Shown piece by piece: positions 56,804 through 64,000 of a DNA stretch of 64,000 bases (position 1 is the first letter of the stretch; every line of letters begins with the position of its first letter). The stretch is taken from the NCBI GenBank assembly GCA_942493275.1, contig OW818687.1, positions 1,922,001 through 1,986,000 of the forward strand, written 5' to 3'. Both the position numbers and the translations under genes were made by a program. Origin of the DNA: G942493275 sp942493275 (GTDB lineage Bacteria; Actinomycetota; Coriobacteriia; Anaerosomatales; PHET01). The notes under the pieces are model-generated. The model was given only the letters and a program-made list of their open reading frames with translations. It had not been told where the DNA came from and did no database searches.

Positions 56804-56850
56804 AGCCGCAGACGGCCGTTTCCCCTCGACGGAACAAGGAGTGATTCAGT

Positions 56851-57210
56851 ATGCCTCGCGTTAAGCGCGCAGTCTCGGCGAAGAAGAAGCGCCGCACCGT
56901 ACTTACTCGTGCCAAGGGCTATTACGGCGCAAAGAGCCGCACCTACAAGGCGGCCAAGGAGCAGGTGCAGCACTCGCTGCAGTATCAGTATCGCGATCGT
57001 CGCAACAAGAAGCGTGAGATCCGCCGCCTGTGGATCACCCGCATCAACGCCGGCGCCCGCCTGAACGGCCTGTCCTACTCGGTGTTCATGAACGGCCTCA
57101 AGAAGGCCGGCGTGACCCTGGACCGTAAGGTCCTCTCGGACATGGCGATCAACGATCCCGCCGCGTTCGCAAAGCTCGCCGAGGTCGCGAAGGCGCAGAT
57201 CGAAGCCTAG
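56851..57210 (+). CDS. rplT: Ribosomal protein bL20
   Basis: 119 residues. MPRVKRAVxAKKKRR start, GYYGAKSRTYK, YRDRRNKKREIRRLWI(T/N)RINAGAR. Ribosome assembly protein and probable repressor of its own operon via the infC leader. Confidence 0.98.
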   Translation: MPRVKRAVSAKKKRRTVLTRAKGYYGAKSRTYKAAKEQVQHSLQYQYRDRRNKKREIRRLWITRINAGARLNGLSYSVFMNGLKKAGVTLDRKVLSDMAINDPAAFAKLAEVAKAQIEA

Positions 57211-57233
57211 CCTCTCGGCAACAGTGCACATCT

Positions 57234-57263
57234 CGAAGGGTCCCGCCACGGCGGGGCCCTTCG
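57234..57263 (+). terminator. Terminator after rplT
   Basis: Stem of ~13 pairs (57234-57246 with 57251-57263, one T-G), four-base loop; followed by TGCGTTC, so a weak T-run. Confidence 0.75.
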
Positions 57264-57411
57264 TGCGTTCCCGGACAACGAACCCGGTGGTAAGGGATCC
57301 GAGCGGAAGCGGGTAAGGCACCGAGGGCATGGTGGGTCGGACCGGTAGGCGCCGCCGGTCGACCATCCACTGTCTCCGAGAGTTCGGGGACGTCGCCCGA
57401 GGAGGCACACC

Positions 57412-57897
57412 ATGATCCGAAACCTTGTACTAGCCGTTACCGGCGCGCTGCTCGCGCTCAGCGTCGGAGCGGCGGCGGCCTACTTCACCACACAGGTCCA
57501 AGTGGCCGACAGCGTCATCCGAGCAGGCACCGTCGCCGTCTCCACGGAGCCGACCACCGCGCCGCTGAGCATCGACGCGCTTGCGCCTGGTGCGACAGCC
57601 GTCCGACCGATGACCATCGTCAACGACGGAACCCTTCCCGTCGACGTCATCGTGACTGCGTCGAAGAAGGCGGGTTTCACCGACCTCTATAACGCGCTGA
57701 CCTGCCGTGTGACGTGCGCCGGCACCGAGCTCTACAGCGGACCGCTGTCCACGCTCACCACCGCGCCGCTCCGGCTGGCTTCGGGCGCTCGCGGTGAGAT
57801 GCGCTTCGAGGTCGGACTCCCTGCGACCGCCGATAACGCTCTCGCGGACGACTACGCCAAAGTGTCGCTGTACGTCGATGCTGAACAGGCGCACTGA
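57412..57897 (+). CDS. Small secreted TasA/CalY-like protein
   Basis: 161 residues, ATG 57412 with GAGGAGG upstream. N-terminal signal peptide (positively charged start, hydrophobic 4-24, then AYFTTQ). The mature part is a beta-rich domain (AVSTEPTTAPLSIDALAPGATA, MTIVNDGTLPVDVIVTA) with two Cys (CRVTCAGTEL) as in the camelysin/TasA family of fibre-forming proteins. Its stop overlaps the start of a SipW-like signal peptidase, the usual processing partner. Confidence 0.75.
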   Translation: MIRNLVLAVTGALLALSVGAAAAYFTTQVQVADSVIRAGTVAVSTEPTTAPLSIDALAPGATAVRPMTIVNDGTLPVDVIVTASKKAGFTDLYNALTCRVTCAGTELYSGPLSTLTTAPLRLASGARGEMRFEVGLPATADNALADDYAKVSLYVDAEQAH

Positions 57898-58307
57898 TGC
57901 GAGGCCGGGTCGGGACGTGGCTGGGCGTCGCGGCTGCGCTCGCGCTCGTCTTCGGCTTCGGAGCGCTCCTGCGCCCGGTTGTCGTATCAGGCGGCTCGAT
58001 GCATCCGGCGCTCCATCACGGCGATCTGGTGCTTGTCGACCCGCGGCGCGACCCACATCGCGGAGACATCGCGCTGCTGACCACGCCGGGGCACGGCCCG
58101 GTGCTGCACCGAGTGGTCGGCGGCGACAGGGGATCGTACCTGACTCGCGGTGACGCGAATGATCGCCCCGATCGCCGACGAGCCCGGAGTGCCGAGATTC
58201 GCGGCGTGGTTGTTGCCGTCGTCCCCGTTGGTCACGCGCTGGAACGCTGGCGAACGAGGTTGCCCTGCGCTACACTTTCGGCTCAATCGAAGACAGCGAG
58301 GCGATGA
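57897..58307 (+). CDS. SipW-type signal peptidase I (Ser/His form)
   Basis: 136 residues, ATG overlapping the previous TGA. Transmembrane segment about 8-28, catalytic Ser in GGSMHPALHHGDLVLVD, then GDIALL and the HRVV strand. The position that holds the general-base Lys in typical bacterial enzymes holds His (VLHRVVGGD), as in the SipW/ER-type group. The C-terminus is short, so only the minimal catalytic core is present. Likely cleaves the TasA-like preprotein encoded just upstream. Confidence 0.8.
   Translation: MRGRVGTWLGVAAALALVFGFGALLRPVVVSGGSMHPALHHGDLVLVDPRRDPHRGDIALLTTPGHGPVLHRVVGGDRGSYLTRGDANDRPDRRRARSAEIRGVVVAVVPVGHALERWRTRLPCATLSAQSKTARR
58271..58276 (+). promoter_or_regulatory. 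Probable -10 element (TACACT) for pheST
   Basis: Inside the 3' end of the signal peptidase gene; a start near 58283 would give a ~350-nt leader containing the T-box. Confidence 0.4.
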
Positions 58308-58620
58308 CGGAGACGGCGCCACGTGACACCCGCCGAACAGGGAGGGACCCCGCGACTGGAAGGGTCCTCGGCGAGACGTGACGGTTCACTCCATCAGCTG
58401 CGACCTGAAGGGCCGTCGAGGCCTGGGTAGGGAAGCCGGATCCCCCGATACAGGGACAGTGCGGAAAGAGAGTCCGTGCGAGCGCGACGCCGCGAGCGAA
58501 GCGTGAACGAGAGGACCTGGCGACTCAGGTCAACCGAGGTGGTACCGCGGGAGCCGGGCTCCCGTCCTTGGGCATCTATCCAAGGGCGGGGACCGGCTCC
58601 CCGTCATTTGCGAGGAAGAA
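58283..58620 (+). promoter_or_regulatory. T-box leader controlling pheS-pheT
   Basis: The T-box core GGTGGTACCGCG is at 58538-58549; its TGGT bulge can pair with the ACCA end of uncharged tRNA-Phe. A candidate Phe specifier codon TTC, followed by A, is at 58385-58387 in the upstream stem region. The competing hairpin 58563-58571/58580-58588 would sequester the CCTT that pairs with the antiterminator. It has no T-run behind it, so control may be by ribosome-site access rather than termination. The leader fills the 58308-58635 gap. Confidence 0.85.
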
Positions 58621-58635
58621 AGGGGCGTCCCCGCT

Positions 58636-59697
58636 ATGGGAGTCGTCGAAGAGCTTCAACAGCAGCAGGCCGAGGCCCTCGAGGCAATCGCCGTGGCGTC
58701 CGATCTGGCCGGGCTGGACTCAGTGCGAGTCGCGTACATGGGCAAGAAGGGTTCGCTCACCTCCGTGCTTCGCGGACTCGGCGGCCTGTCGGCCGAGGAG
58801 AGGCCCGCGGTCGGCAAGACCGCCAACGAGGTTCGCGTCGCCCTCGAAGAGGCGCTCGCCGCCCGGCATGCCGAGCTGTCCGCCGTGGCGCTCGACGCGC
58901 AGATCTCGGCGGGCGCCGTCGACGTGACGCTGCCCGGTCGCGCGCACCCCGTAGGGAGCCGCCATCTCATCAACCGCATCGCCGCCGAGGTGATCGACGT
59001 CTTCGTCGGCCTGGGCTATCGCGTCGCCGAGGGTCCCGAAGTAGAGCTCGACTACTACAACTTCACGGCGCTCAACACGCCGCCGGATCATCCCGCCCGC
59101 TCGCTCCAGGACACCTTCTACGTCCGGGATCTGTCGGGTGAGGAAGCCACGGTCCGCGGCGAGAGTGACGTGCTGCTCCGTACTCACACGTCGCCGGTGC
59201 AGGTGCGGACGATGGAGCATCAGGAGCCGCCGATCTACGTCCTGGCCCCTGGCAAGGTCTACCGTCGCGACATCGCAGACCCCAGTCACCTGCCGCAGTT
59301 CACGCAGATCGAGGGGCTCGTCGTCGACGAGGGCATCACGTTCGCAGACCTCAAGGGCACGCTCGACCACTTCTGCAAGGAGATGTTCGGCGCAGACCGC
59401 CGCACGCGGTTCCGCCCGCATTTCTTCCCGTTCACCGAGCCGAGCGCAGAAGTCGACGTCTCCTGCGGCATCTGTGACGGCGCGGGCTGCCGCTTCTGCA
59501 AGAACACCGGCTGGCTCGAGATCCTCGGCTGCGGCATGGTCGACCCCAACGTGTTCGGCTACGTCGGCATCGACCCCGAGCGCTACACGGGCTTTGCATT
59601 CGGCATGGGCGTTGAGCGCATCGCCGCGCTGAAGTACAACGTCCCGGACCTTCGCATGCTCCTCGAAGGCGACATGCGCTTCCTGCGCCAGTTCTAG
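58636..59697 (+). CDS. pheS: Phenylalanyl-tRNA synthetase alpha subunit
   Basis: 353 residues from ATG 58636. N-terminal coiled coil, then class II catalytic core: GHPARSLQDTFYV-like motif 1 region, RTHTSPVQVRTM, QIEGLVVDEG, RFRPHFFPFTEPSAEVDV and the C-terminal GFAFGMGVERIAAL. The Phe-binding core also has the extra CGICDGAGCRFCKNTGW cysteines seen in many bacterial PheS. Forms the heterotetramer with PheT. Confidence 0.97.
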   Translation: MGVVEELQQQQAEALEAIAVASDLAGLDSVRVAYMGKKGSLTSVLRGLGGLSAEERPAVGKTANEVRVALEEALAARHAELSAVALDAQISAGAVDVTLPGRAHPVGSRHLINRIAAEVIDVFVGLGYRVAEGPEVELDYYNFTALNTPPDHPARSLQDTFYVRDLSGEEATVRGESDVLLRTHTSPVQVRTMEHQEPPIYVLAPGKVYRRDIADPSHLPQFTQIEGLVVDEGITFADLKGTLDHFCKEMFGADRRTRFRPHFFPFTEPSAEVDVSCGICDGAGCRFCKNTGWLEILGCGMVDPNVFGYVGIDPERYTGFAFGMGVERIAALKYNVPDLRMLLEGDMRFLRQF

Positions 59698-59743
59698 CCG
59701 AGCCCGATTCCCGCGCCCCGCGCGTCGCACGAAAGGAACCACC

Positions 59744-62161
59744 GTGAAGGTATCGATGAAGTGGCTGAGCGAACTCGTGGCGGTCGATCTGGCCCCCGCC
59801 GAGCTTGCCGATCGCCTCGACATGACCGGCACCGCCGTCGAGGCGGTCCACACCACCGGCGAGGCCCTTCAGGGCGTCGTCATCGGGCTCATTACCGAGA
59901 AGGTCAGGCACCCCGAGGCCGACAAGCTGTGGGTCACCACAGTCGACGTCGGTGACGGCACGCCGCGCCAGATCGTGTGCGGTGCCCAGAACTTCGAGGC
60001 GGGCGACAAGGTGCCGGTCGCCGTCGTGGGCGCCGTGCTGCCCGGAGGCTTCGAGATCAAGAAGGCGAAGCTGCGCGGCGTAGTGAGCGAGGGCATGAAC
60101 TGCTCGGCGCGCGAACTGGGCATCGGTCAGGATCACGAGGGCCTGATGATCCTGCCGCCCGATGCGCCCGTGGGCGTCGCATTCGCCGAATGGCACGGCA
60201 TGTCCGACACCGTGCTCGAGCTCGAGGTCACCCCCAATCGCCCCGACTGCCTGTCGATGGCGGGCGTGGCACGCGAGATCGGCGCCGTTCTCGGCGTGCC
60301 GGCGACCGTCCCGTCGCAGTCCCCGGTGGAGTCCGGCGAGACCACCGACCAGTCCTGCGCGGTCACGATCGACGCCGAGGACCTGTGCCCCCGCTACACC
60401 GCGCGCATCATCCGCGGCGTGAAGATCGGCCCCTCGCCCGAGTGGCTCGCCGACAAGGTTGCGGCCGCGGGTGCCCGTCCCATCAACAACGTGGTCGACG
60501 TGACCAACTTCGTGATGTTCGAGCTCGGCCAGCCGCTGCACGCGTTCGACATGGACACGCTCGCCGCGGGGGATGATGGGCGCGTGCAGATAACCGTGCG
60601 CCTCGCCGAGCCGGGCGAGCGCCTCACGACACTCGACGGTCAGGACCGCGAGCTCACCCCCGGCACGCTGCTCATCTGCGACCCGACCGGGCCGGTGGCA
60701 CTCGCCGGCGTCATGGGAGGGGAGAGCACCGAGGTCTCGGATGCGACTGTGAACGTGCTCCTCGAGAGCGCGTGCTTCGACCCCGCGACCACGAGCCGCA
60801 CCAGCCGCTCGCTCGGACTCGTCTCGGAGGCGTCGATGCGCTTCGAGCGCGGCGTCGACCGAACCGGATGCGTCGCCGCGATCGACCGCGCCGCCGCTCT
60901 CATCGCCGAGCTCGGCGGCGGCGAGGTCGCACCGGGAGTCGTCGACGTGTTCCCCGGGCCGCGCACGCCGCACGCGCTGACTCTGCGTTCGCACCGGCTC
61001 GACGCCATCCTCGGCGTGAAGATCGATGCCGAGGAGGTCGTGCGCATCCTCACCGCGCTCGGCTGCACCGTCGAGGCACACGCGGACCGCTTCGAAGTCG
61101 GCGTGCCGTCGTTCAGGCCGGACCTCGAGCGCGAGATCGACCTGGTCGAGGAGGTCCTGCGCATCTGGGGCATGGAGCGCGTCGAAGCCACCCTGCCCGC
61201 TGGCCCGGGTCGCGTCGGCGGACTCACCCCCGAGCAGAAGTGGCGCGAGCGCGCGGTTGCGACACTGCGAGCTGCCGGCCTTAACGAGACGATGACCTAC
61301 GCATTCGCCGACCCGGGCGACCTCGAGCGTTGCGACATGCCGCTATCCGAGGGCGAGCTCCAGGTCGAGCTACTCAACCCGATGTCGGGCGAGCAGGCGG
61401 TTTTGCGCCGCACGCTGCTGCCCGGCCTTCTGCGCAGCGTGTCGTTCAACCAGCGTCGCGGCACCGCCAACGTCCACCTGTTCGAGATCGGCACCACGTT
61501 CGTCGCCACCGAAGGCCGCAAGCAGGCCAAGGAGCGCGCGATGGTCGCCGGCGTGCTCGCCGGTTCCTGGAACGAGCCCGCGTGGAACGCGCCCGCCGTC
61601 CCGCTCGACTTCTTCGACGGCAAAGGAGTCGTCGAGACCCTCGTGCGCGAGTTTGCGCTCGACAAGTTCAAGATCCGCCCCGCTGAGCTGCCGCACCTGC
61701 AGCCCGGCCGTACCGCCGAGCTCGTTTTGCGTGGAGACGTCGTCGGTTGGCTCGGCGAGGTGCACCCCACCGTCGCTGCCCGGTTCGAGGCCGAGGCGCC
61801 CATCGTCGCCTTCGAGATCGATCTCGGCAGGCTCATCAAGGCCGCGCGCGACGCCCGACCGTTCACGGAGCCGTCGAAGTTCCCCGCCGTCGAGCTCGAC
61901 GTCGCGATCCTCGTCGACGAGTCGGTCTCGGCCGAGCGGATCGAGCAGTCGATGCGTTCGGCAGGCGGGAAGCTGCTCGAGAGCGTGCGTCTCTTCGACG
62001 TCTACCGAGGCAAGGGCGTCGCCGAGGGGAAGAAATCCATGGCGTTCGCGCTTGCGTATCGCTCGCCCGAACGGACGTTGACGGCCGAGGAGGTCGAGGG
62101 CGCCCACGAGAAGCTCGTGCGCAAGGTTCTCGGAGCGGTTGGCGGCGAACTGCGCGGCTGA
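59744..62161 (+). CDS. pheT: Phenylalanyl-tRNA synthetase beta subunit
   Basis: 805 residues, GTG 59744 behind GAAAGGAA. N-terminal tRNA-binding (EMAP-like) domain (VVTTVDVGDG...VCGAQNF), B3/4 editing domain, B5, core, and C-terminal ferredoxin-fold anticodon-binding domain (RFEAEAPIVAFEIDLG, SVRLFDVYRGKGV...SMAFALAYRSPERTL). Normal length. Confidence 0.97.
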   Translation: MKVSMKWLSELVAVDLAPAELADRLDMTGTAVEAVHTTGEALQGVVIGLITEKVRHPEADKLWVTTVDVGDGTPRQIVCGAQNFEAGDKVPVAVVGAVLPGGFEIKKAKLRGVVSEGMNCSARELGIGQDHEGLMILPPDAPVGVAFAEWHGMSDTVLELEVTPNRPDCLSMAGVAREIGAVLGVPATVPSQSPVESGETTDQSCAVTIDAEDLCPRYTARIIRGVKIGPSPEWLADKVAAAGARPINNVVDVTNFVMFELGQPLHAFDMDTLAAGDDGRVQITVRLAEPGERLTTLDGQDRELTPGTLLICDPTGPVALAGVMGGESTEVSDATVNVLLESACFDPATTSRTSRSLGLVSEASMRFERGVDRTGCVAAIDRAAALIAELGGGEVAPGVVDVFPGPRTPHALTLRSHRLDAILGVKIDAEEVVRILTALGCTVEAHADRFEVGVPSFRPDLEREIDLVEEVLRIWGMERVEATLPAGPGRVGGLTPEQKWRERAVATLRAAGLNETMTYAFADPGDLERCDMPLSEGELQVELLNPMSGEQAVLRRTLLPGLLRSVSFNQRRGTANVHLFEIGTTFVATEGRKQAKERAMVAGVLAGSWNEPAWNAPAVPLDFFDGKGVVETLVREFALDKFKIRPAELPHLQPGRTAELVLRGDVVGWLGEVHPTVAARFEAEAPIVAFEIDLGRLIKAARDARPFTEPSKFPAVELDVAILVDESVSAERIEQSMRSAGGKLLESVRLFDVYRGKGVAEGKKSMAFALAYRSPERTLTAEEVEGAHEKLVRKVLGAVGGELRG

Positions 62162-62193
62162 TTGGGAGTTCGCGCATAGTCTTGCACTAATAA

Positions 62194-62217
62194 CGCATAT
62201 TAATTGACAGATATGCG
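62194..62217. promoter_or_regulatory. Putative ArgR operator upstream of argC
   Basis: Perfect inverted repeat CGCATAT-N10-ATATGCG in an AT-rich island, overlapping the argC -35 element; a related GTATATGC lies at the -10. Position before argC suggests the arginine repressor. Sequence resemblance to the ARG box is loose. Confidence 0.6.
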
Positions 62218-62231
62218 AAACAGCGTATATG
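62204..62231 (+). promoter_or_regulatory. argC promoter
   Basis: TTGACA, 16-bp spacer, TATATG, giving a leader of ~30 nt with GGAGG 5 bp before the GTG start. Confidence 0.7.
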
Positions 62232-62269
62232 CTCCGCACTCACATACTCTTCGGGGTCTGGAGGCTCGC

Positions 62270-63310
62270 GTGGTCGATGTGGCCGTGGTCGGTGCTGCGG
62301 GATATGCGGGGATCGAGGCGGTGCGGTGGATACTCGGCCACCCTCGCCTGAATCTCGCGTGCGCGACGTCCGGAGCCGATGAGGGCCGCAGGCTGTCCGA
62401 CCTCTACCCGGCGCTCGCGCGCGCAACGGACCTGACGTTCTCGGCGCACGACGTTGACACCGTGGCATCCAAGGCGAGCGTAGCCGTGCTGGCTGTACCG
62501 CACACGGCAGCGATGGCGATGGTGCCGGCGCTGCTCGAGCGGGGAGTGACCGTCATCGACATGTCGGCGGACTTCCGACTCACGGACGCGGACGTCTACG
62601 AGCACTGGTATGCGACGCCGCACACGGCTGCGGGTCTTCTCGGCGAGGCCGTGTATGGGCTGCCCGAGCTCGATCGGAGCCGTCTCAAGGGCTCGCGGCT
62701 TGTGGCATGCCCTGGCTGCTATCCGACCGCGACGGCGCTCGCGGCCTTGCCGGCTCTCGAGTCGGGAGTCGCGATCGGCGCTCGCGTGGTTGTCGACGCG
62801 AAGTCGGGCGTCTCGGGAGCGGGACGCACTCCCGCACCGGGGACCCACTACTGCGCGGCGAACGAAGCCGTGCTGCCATACAAGGTCGCGACGCATCGGC
62901 ACACGCCCGAGATGGAACAGACCCTCACCACTGCCGCCGGCCGCGAGATGTCGGTCATCTTCACGCCGCACCTCGTCCCCATGACGCGGGGCCTGCTGTC
63001 CACGGTCTACCTGGACGTCGAGGAGAACTTCACCGCCGAGGAGGCCGTCGCCCTCTATGAAGGCCGGTACCACCACGAGCCGTTCGTGACTGTGATGCCC
63101 GCAGGTTCGATGCCCTCGACCGCAGACGTGGAAGGCTCGAACCGCGCGACCGTCGGTGTAACCGTTGACGAGCGCACGAATACGCTCGTCGCCGCGTGCG
63201 CGATCGACAACCTCGGGAAGGGAGCCGCGGGCCAAGCGATTCAATGCCTGAACGCGGTCCTTGGCTTCCCCGAGACCGAGGGTCTCGACGCACCGGGCCC
63301 GGTGGTCTAG
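62270..63310 (+). CDS. argC: N-acetyl-gamma-glutamyl-phosphate reductase
   Basis: 346 residues from GTG 62270 (GGAGG 5 bp upstream); an upstream ATG at 62204 lies in the promoter and is rejected. NADP-binding VGAAGYAGIE start, catalytic Cys150 (CPGCYPTA) and His211 (HRHTPEME). Third step of arginine biosynthesis. argJ starts immediately after the stop. Confidence 0.96.
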   Translation: MVDVAVVGAAGYAGIEAVRWILGHPRLNLACATSGADEGRRLSDLYPALARATDLTFSAHDVDTVASKASVAVLAVPHTAAMAMVPALLERGVTVIDMSADFRLTDADVYEHWYATPHTAAGLLGEAVYGLPELDRSRLKGSRLVACPGCYPTATALAALPALESGVAIGARVVVDAKSGVSGAGRTPAPGTHYCAANEAVLPYKVATHRHTPEMEQTLTTAAGREMSVIFTPHLVPMTRGLLSTVYLDVEENFTAEEAVALYEGRYHHEPFVTVMPAGSMPSTADVEGSNRATVGVTVDERTNTLVAACAIDNLGKGAAGQAIQCLNAVLGFPETEGLDAPGPVV

Positions 63311-64000
63311 GTGACCGACTTCGCTTCGGGCGTGCAGGGGTTCAGTTACGCCGAGGGCGGCGTCGTCGCCCCGCTCGGGTTCACGGCTTCGGGAGTCCAC
63401 TGCGGGCTCAAGAAGGACGGTCGTCGCGACCTTGCCCTCGTCGCGGCCGTCGAGCCGGTTCCCGCAGCAGCGGTTTTCACTACGAGCTCCATCGTCGCCG
63501 CGCCGGTGACCCTGTCGCGCGCCAACATCGCTTCGGGAACCTGCAGGGCCGTCGTCATCAACGCCGGAAATGCCAATGCGTGCACCGGAGCCTCTGGGGA
63601 CCTCGCCGCACGTCAGATGGCGGTGACCACCGCCGAGGCGCTCGGCGGGGCCGCAGGCGACGTCGTGGTGTGCTCCACAGGGGTTATCGGCGTCGAGTTG
63701 CCGGCTGACATCGTGGTTGCGGGCATCGCCGATGCCGCCGCCACGCTCGACAGCGCTTCGGGTGACTCGGCGGCGGAAGCGATCATGACCACCGACACCT
63801 TCGCCAAGCAGGTCGCGGTCGCCTTCGATCTCGACGGCGAGCGCATCATCGTGGGCGGGATGGCCAAGGGCAGCGGCATGATCGCGCCGAACATGGCCAC
63901 CATGCTCGCGGTGGTCACCACGGACGCGCCGCTCACGAGCGAGGCATGCGATGCCGCGCTCCGGGCTGCGGCCGACCGCACCTTCAACCGGGTCACGGTC
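63311..64000 (+). CDS. argJ: Bifunctional glutamate N-acetyltransferase/amino-acid acetyltransferase, truncated by the window edge
   Basis: GTG 63311 directly follows the argC stop; the frame stays open for 230 codons to base 64000. Motifs: GFTASGVHCGLK, INAGNANACTG, CSTGVIGVELP, then the self-cleavage site KGSGMIAPNMATML with nucleophile Thr197. ArgJ recycles acetyl groups between ornithine and glutamate. The C-terminal (beta) part lies outside the window. Confidence 0.96.
   Translation, partial: MTDFASGVQGFSYAEGGVVAPLGFTASGVHCGLKKDGRRDLALVAAVEPVPAAAVFTTSSIVAAPVTLSRANIASGTCRAVVINAGNANACTGASGDLAARQMAVTTAEALGGAAGDVVVCSTGVIGVELPADIVVAGIADAAATLDSASGDSAAEAIMTTDTFAKQVAVAFDLDGERIIVGGMAKGSGMIAPNMATMLAVVTTDAPLTSEACDAALRAAADRTFNRVTV

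Noticed and set aside
58440..58520. RNase P RNA-like GGAAAGAGAGTCCG stretch
   Set aside because: Neither the flanking P4 elements nor the expected length is present; the region belongs to the pheS T-box leader.
59432..61081. 549-codon minus-strand frame over pheS/pheT
   Set aside because: Shadow of two conserved synthetase genes, no ribosome-binding site or family motif.
62204..62269. Upstream ATG start for argC
   Set aside because: It would lie within the promoter -35/-10 and has no ribosome-binding site, whereas GTG 62270 has GGAGG 5 bp upstream.

Overview
The window is a gene-dense piece of a high-GC bacterial chromosome. Short, often overlapping gene spacings, frequent GTG/TTG starts, an actinobacterial-type RNase R/SmpB/tmRNA/FtsEX set and the murI-MBL-rph-rdgB order point to an Actinomycetota-like organism. 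My best guess is Coriobacteriia or a relative (inference only; no rRNA is present). No phage, transposase, integrase or CRISPR array was seen. Both ends cut genes: a BTAD-type transcriptional regulator at the left edge and argJ at the right edge.

Region by region. 1-13.4 kb: regulator, secA, prfB (no programmed frameshift, unusual SPT codon-reading motif), PHP hydrolase, YitT-type membrane protein, a split transketolase, ftsE-ftsX and an S41 C-terminal protease. 13.4-25.5 kb: small conserved protein, RNase R, zinc-ribbon and DUF2752 membrane proteins, M42 aminopeptidase, B12-radical SAM protein, smpB and tmRNA, a PAS-GGDEF-EAL protein, a coupled trio containing a divergent uroporphyrinogen-decarboxylase-like protein, and a flavin/PPOX-fold protein.

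25.6-36.1 kb is the most unusual block: a complete chemosensory cluster (DUF4388 protein, CheR-TPR, CheY, a PilB/GspE-like protein with destroyed ATPase motifs, two CheW, a receptor with no sensor domain, a CheA-receiver hybrid, CheB). It has no flagellar genes beside it and probably controls type IV pili or another surface output, perhaps with c-di-GMP input. The intact c-di-GMP domain protein lies a few kb upstream.

36.1-44.5 kb: murI, MBL hydrolase, rph, rdgB, a five-tRNA cluster, an ABM-fold gene bracketed by two copies of the same hairpin, a divergent arsR/arsM pair followed by decayed genes (pirin tail, frameshifted gene), a full-length transketolase and tRNA-Leu. 44.5-52.3 kb: tig-clpP-clpX, valS, folC. 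52.3-62.2 kb: the old thrS-infC-rpmI-rplT-pheS-pheT string, interrupted by an acyltransferase gene and a SipW/TasA-like pair. infC has a leader with an intrinsic terminator and an apparent ATC start; pheS has a T-box leader. 62.2-64 kb: start of an arginine operon (argC, argJ) behind a promoter overlapped by an ArgR-like inverted repeat.

Promoters with recognisable -35/-10 pairs were seen before the tRNA cluster, tRNA-Lys, cheY, arsM, infC and argC. Many other genes show only a TAGAAT/TAGACT-type -10 element.
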